This document shows positions 24,101 through 30,100 of a DNA stretch of 64,000 nt, piece by piece (position 1 is the stretch's first letter; each line of letters opens with the position of its first letter). The translations under genes were made by a program, and so were the position numbers. The stretch is from Limnomonas spitsbergensis. Lineage: Eukaryota; Chlorophyta; Chlorophyceae; Chlamydomonadales. The notes below the pieces were generated by a model. That model was not told the origin of the DNA. It did no database searches and worked only from the letters and a program-made list of their open reading frames with translations. The DNA lies in contig JAYJMM010000081.1 in assembly GCA_037349105.1 (NCBI GenBank), forward strand, positions 1,116,001-1,180,000. The letters run 5' to 3'.

Positions 24101-27100
24101 GGATGGGATAGGGGAGGTAATTTATCGGTGGTTGAGGGCGGCTCTGTTACCCGTCAGGCTCAGGCGGCTGCGGGAGGGGCAATATCTTCAAACCCTGGAG
24201 AGGAGTGGGCGCAACTGCGCAAGGAAGGGGGGGATACTTATCATTATTTTTACCAGGGATGGGATAGGGGAGGTTGTTTATCGGTGGTTAAGGGCGGCTA
24301 TGAGCCCCGACAGGCTCAGGCGGCTGCGGAAGGGATGGGATAGGATAGGGGGAAATTGTGAGGGTGGGGAGGGCGTATCCAGACAGAGTTCCTTAATAGT
24401 GGTGTGGTCCATGAGGAAGGTTGGGAGACCCGACAGGCTCAGGCGGCTGCAGAAGGGGAAAGATCTTCAAATCAGCGATTGGGGGGAAATCCTAAATCCT
24501 CGAGGGGCGCAAGGGAGGGGGGACCCGGTAGATACAAAAATATTTTCAAGTGAGGGAAGAAGTTTCGAATGTGGCAAGGGCGGCTCCCAGACTAGACGCC
24601 TGTTGATTCTGTTGTGGTCCGCCGCCAGGGCGGGTCAAGGACCCGATAGGCTCAGGCAGTGGCTGGTGGGAAAATAACCTCAAATCACCCTCCCTCTCCG
24701 GCCGTCTCATCTAGACCCTAAACCTCAAACCCTCTCCGGCCGTCTCATCTAGACCCTAAACCTCAAACCCTCTCCGGCCGTCTCATCTAGACCCTAAACC
24801 TCAAACCCTCTCCGGCCGTCTCATCTAGACCCTAAACCTCAAACCGTCACCGGCCGTCTCATCTAGACCCTAAACCTCAAACCGTCACCGGCCGTCTCAT
24901 CTAGACCCTATACCTCAAACCGTCACCGGCCGTCTCATCTAGACCCTAAACCTCAAACCCTCTCCGGCCGTCTCATCTAGACCCTAAACCTCAAACCGTC
25001 ACCGGCCGTCTCATCTAGACCCTAAACCTCAAACCCTCTCCGGCCGTCTCATCTAGACCCTAAACCTCAAACCCTCTCCGGCCGTCTCATCTAGACCCTA
25101 AACCTCAAACCCTCTCCGGCCGTCTCATCTAGACCCTAAACCTCAAACGGTCACCGGCCGTCTCATCTAGACCCTAAACCTCAAACCGTCACCGGCCGTC
25201 TCATCTAGACCCTAAACCTCAAACCGTCACCGGCCGTCTCATCTAGACCCTAAACCTCAAACCCTCTCCGGCCGTCTCATCTAGACCCTAAACCTCAAAC
25301 CGTCACCGGCCGTCTCATCTAGACCCTAAACCTCAAACCCTCTCCGGCCGTCTCATCTAGACCCTAAACCTCAAACCGTCACCGGCCGTCTCATCTAGAC
25401 CCTAAACCTCAAACCGTCACCGGCCGTCTCATCTAGACCCTAAACCTCAAACCGTCACCGGCCGTCTTATCTAGACCCTAAACCTCAAACCGTCACCGGC
25501 CGTCTCATCTAGACCCTTAACCTCAAACCGTCACCGGCCGTCTCATCTAGACCCTAAACCTCAAACCCTCTCCGGCCGTCTCATCTAGACCCTAAACCTC
25601 AAACCGTCACCGGCCGTCTCATCTAGACCCTAAACCTCAAACCGTCACCGGCCGTCTCATCTAGACCCTAAACCTCAAACCGTCACCGGCCGTCTCATCT
25701 AGACCCTAAACCTCAAACCGTCACCGGCCGTCTCATCTAGACCCTAAACCTCAAACCGTCACCGGCCGTCTTATCTAGACCCTAAACCTCAAACCGTCAC
25801 CGGCCGTCTCATCTAGACCCTAAACCTCAAACCGTCACCAGCCGTCTCATCTAGACCCTAAACCTCAAACCGTCACCGGCCGTCTCATCTAGACCCTAAA
25901 CCTCAAACCCTCTCCGGCCGTCTCATCTAGACCCTAAACCTCAAACCCTCTCCGGCCGTCTCATCTAGACCCTAAACCTCAAACCGTCACCGGCCGTCTC
26001 ATCTAGACCCTAAACCTCAAACCCTCTCCGGCCGTCTCATCTAGACCCTAAACCTCAAACCGTCACCGGCCGTCTCATCTAGACCCTAAACCTCAAACCG
26101 TCACCAGCCGTCTCATCTAGACCCTAAACCTCAAACCGTCACCGGCCGTCTCATCTAGACCCTAAACCTCAAACCGTCACCGGCCGTCTCATCTAGACCC
26201 TAAACCTCAAACCGTCACCAGCCGTCTCACCTAGACCCTAAACCTCAAACCGTCACCGGCCGTCTCATCTAGACCCTTAACCTCAAACCGTACCCAGCCG
26301 TCTCATCTAGACCCTAAACCTCAAACCGTCACCGGCCGTCTCATCTAGACCCTAAACCTCAAACCGTCACCAGCCGTCTCATCTAGACCCTAAACCTCAA
26401 ACCGTCACCGGCCGTCTCATCTAGACCCTAAACCTCAAACCGTCACCGGCCGTCTCATCTAGACCCTAAACCTCAAACCGTCACCAGCCGTCTCATCTAG
26501 ACCCTAAACCTCAAACCGTCACCGGCCGTCTCATCTAGACCCTAAACCTCAAACCGTCACCAGCCGTCTCATCTAGACCCTAAACCTCAAACCGTCACCA
26601 GCCGTCTCATCTAGACCCTAAACCTCAAACCCTCTCCGGCCGTCTCATCTAGACCCTAAACCTCAAACCCTCTCCGGCCGTCTCATCTAGACCCTAAACC
26701 TCAAACCCTCTCCGGCCGTCTCATCTAGACCCTAAACCTCAAACCGTCACCGGCCGTCTCATCTAGACCCTAAACCTCAAACCGTCACCGGCCGTCTCAT
26801 CTAGACCCTAAACCTCAAACCGTCACCAGCCGTCTCATCTAGACCCTAAACCTCAAACCGTCACCGGCCGTCTCATCTAGACCCTAAACCTCAAACCGTC
26901 ACCAGCCGTCTCATCTAGACCCTTAACCTCAAACCGTCACCGGCCGTCTCATCTAGACCCTAAACCTCAAACCGTCACCGGCCGTCTCATCTAGACCCTA
27001 AACCTCAAACCGTCACCAGCCGTCTCACCTAGACCCTAAACCTCAAACCGTCACCGGCCGTCTCATCTAGACCCTTAACCTCAAACCGTCACCAGCCGTC

Positions 27101-30100
27101 TCATCTAGACCCTAAACCTCAAACCGTCACCGGCCGTCTCATCTAGACCCTAAACCTCAAACCGTCACCAGCCGTCTCATCTAGACCCTAAACCTCAAAC
27201 CGTCACCGGCCGTCTCATCTAGACCCTAAACCTCAAACCGTCACCGGCCGTCTCATCTAGACCCTAAACCTCAAACCGTCACCGGCCGTCTCATCTAGAC
27301 CCTAAACCTCAAACCGTCACCAGCCGTCTCATCTAGACCCTTAACCTCAAACCGTCACCGGCCGTCTCATCTAGACCCTAAACCTCAAACCGTCACCAGC
27401 CGTCTCACCTAGACCCTAAACCTCAAACCGTCACCAGCCGTCTCATCTAGACCCTAAACCTCAAACCGTCACCGGCCGTCTCATCTAGACCCTAAACCTC
27501 AAACCGTCACCAGCCGTCTCATCTAGACCCTAAACCTCAAACCGTCACCGGCCGTCTCATCTAGACCCTAAACCTCAAACCGTCACCAGCCGTCTCATCT
27601 AGACCCTAAACCTCAAACCGTCACCAGCCGTCTCATCTAGACCCTAAACCTCAAACCGTCACCGGCCGTCTCATCTAGACCCTAAACCTCAAACCGTCAC
27701 CAGCCGTCTCATCTAGACCCTAAACCTCAAACCGTCACCAGCCGTCTCATCTAGACCCTAAACCTCAAACCCTCTCCGGCCGTCTCATCTAGACCCTAAA
27801 CCTCAAACCCTCTCCGGCCGTCTCACCTAGACGCTGAGGCTAGTGTCCAGTCCGAAGCCTTGACACCAGCCTCTGTCACCTGCATCAGGCGAGGTTGGAT
27901 GCCACCTTGGGTGCCTCCCTCCCTCCCCCCTCCTCCCTCCCCCCTCCTCCCTCCCTCCCTCTCCCCTCCTCCCTCCCTCCCTCCCCCCTCCTCCCTCCCC
28001 CTCCCTCCCTCCCCCCCCCCCTCCTAACCTTCCCACCTAGACGCTGAGGCCAGTGCCGAGTCCGCCGCCTTCACTCCTGCCTCAGCCACCTGCATCAGGC
28101 GAGGCTGGAGGCCACCTTGAGAGCCGCCACCACCAGCCCGGCCGGCGCTGCTGCTGCTGCTGGGGCTCCCGCCTTTAAAAATTGTACGCTTGACCTGAAA
28201 TCGGGGTTCATAGGGTTTTAGAGTGTTACAGCAAAATCTGGCATGTACATCTGGCATGTACATATCGCGTGTACATCTGGCATGCACATCTGGCATGTAC
28301 ATCTGGCATGCACATCTGGCATATACATCTACTCATCTAGCAGGTAAATCTGACATGTACATCCAGCATGTATATCTGGCATGTACAACTGGCGTGTACA
28401 TCTGGCATGTATATCTGGTGCGTACATCTGGCGCATACATCTGGCATGCACATCTGGTATGTACATCTGGCTTGTACATCTGACATGTACATCGAGCATG
28501 TACATTTGGCATGTGCATCTGGAATGCACATCTGGCATGCAGATCTGGCATGCACATCTGGCAGAGACAGTACATTTGCTTTGTCTTCCCTCTTAATTAT
28601 CGTTGTTTGGGGTTTTGAGGGATCCATGGCTTTATCATTATATGATGATTATCCATAGTCGATGTCAGTTTTCAGTCCAGCATTAAGAGTTGTTGTCGAT
28701 AATTTGCCCTGAGGGCAGAATCCAAAGAAATCGTTTGTTAATGCCCGAGGGATCGCAAATCAAATTATCGATAGAAGGTGTGCCTGACTGGAGTCACTCG
28801 TACGGTTGCCGCACACCCCACCGACCTCCAGCGCATTCTTTCTTCTCTGAAATAACGGCCGGCCCACGTCCCCACCCGCAACGTCCCCTATGTCGCCAAC
28901 GGCGGAACCGCCGCCGCAGCCGCGTGCAGGCGCCGCAGCCGCGCCACCGGCAGCCGCCGCTGCAGCAGCAGCCCAGCTGCCGCTGCCACCGCTCCCCCTC
29001 AACGGCCGCTGGTTTCGGAACCGTACGAGCGCCGACGATGGCGCCCCCGCTCTGCCCCACCTCTGCATCACCTCGCCCGCGCTACCCCGCGCGCCCGCCG
29101 CCGCGTGGCCGCGCTGCCGCGCCTCCGCGGCATCGTGGTCGCTCACGCATGCCGCCGCCGCCCCGTCCGCGCAACAGTTGATCAAATAAATCATCACGAC
29201 GGTCATCCAAACGGTGAGGACCGGGGACAGAAATGCCCCAGCGGCTGACAGATACTCCACGGCGGGTGGAGCAGGGGCACCCGGTAGAGCTGAGGCTGCT
29301 GCCGCTGGCTGGTGTGGCGGCAGTGGGGAGGGCTTGACTACCTCCCCGTACAACATCCACGAGGAGAACCGCGGGTATCGGTCCGTCGTGATGGGCGGCA
29401 GGATAAAGGAACAGACCGCTCGGCGCAGGAAGTACTCGTCAGCCGCAAGCGGCGCCGCCGCCGCCGCTGCCGCCGCGGCGGCGGGCGCCGACACGTTTGC
29501 ACCTACGTGCGCCCACGCCGCCGCAGGCGCGGGGGGCGCGGCGGCGCTTGCGCCCGCGCCGTTTCCGCAGAAGCTGTGGTAGGTGCTGCAGACAAGCGCG
29601 ATCGTCATTGAGTTGAGCAGCAGCAGCATGATTAGGTCGCGCAGGCCAAGCCCCGCGGTCTGTCGAGCCAGTCGCTGCTTCGCTTGGGGCCCGCGGGGAC
29701 TCGGCTGCGATTCCGGCCTCCGCCAGGCCAAAGGCACCCATGACTTGGGCAGGTGAGTTACTACCAAGTGAGTGCAGTGTACCGTTGCCAGAACCTGCAC
29801 AACCGGAACAGAACAAAATATGTGTGGAACATAAGTGTGGGAAATCCGCGGCATCGGACACACTTTTTCACACACTTGAGATTTGCTACCTACTCGGGCT
29901 TGTGGTGATGGGACAGGCCGCCTTAACGTGCCAGCAAGGATGGGCAATGACTCAGCGCTAGTGTGGACTAGAAAGCAATGGTGGTATGGACAATAATACC
30001 ACACAAGTGTGAACAATATCCCACTGCTGGTGTGCACCATGGCCCATCACTACTGTCGACTGATCATTCACACAAGGCTAGTGTGCACAGGAACTCCACA

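Noticed and set aside
24697..27834. CRISPR-like regular array
   Set aside because: Units are contiguous with no unique spacers, and the context is eukaryotic intron DNA. The same applies to the 44-bp array at 18010-19425.
28223..28658. Met/Cys/His-rich frames on both strands
   Set aside because: Translation of a 13-bp repeat in all frames.
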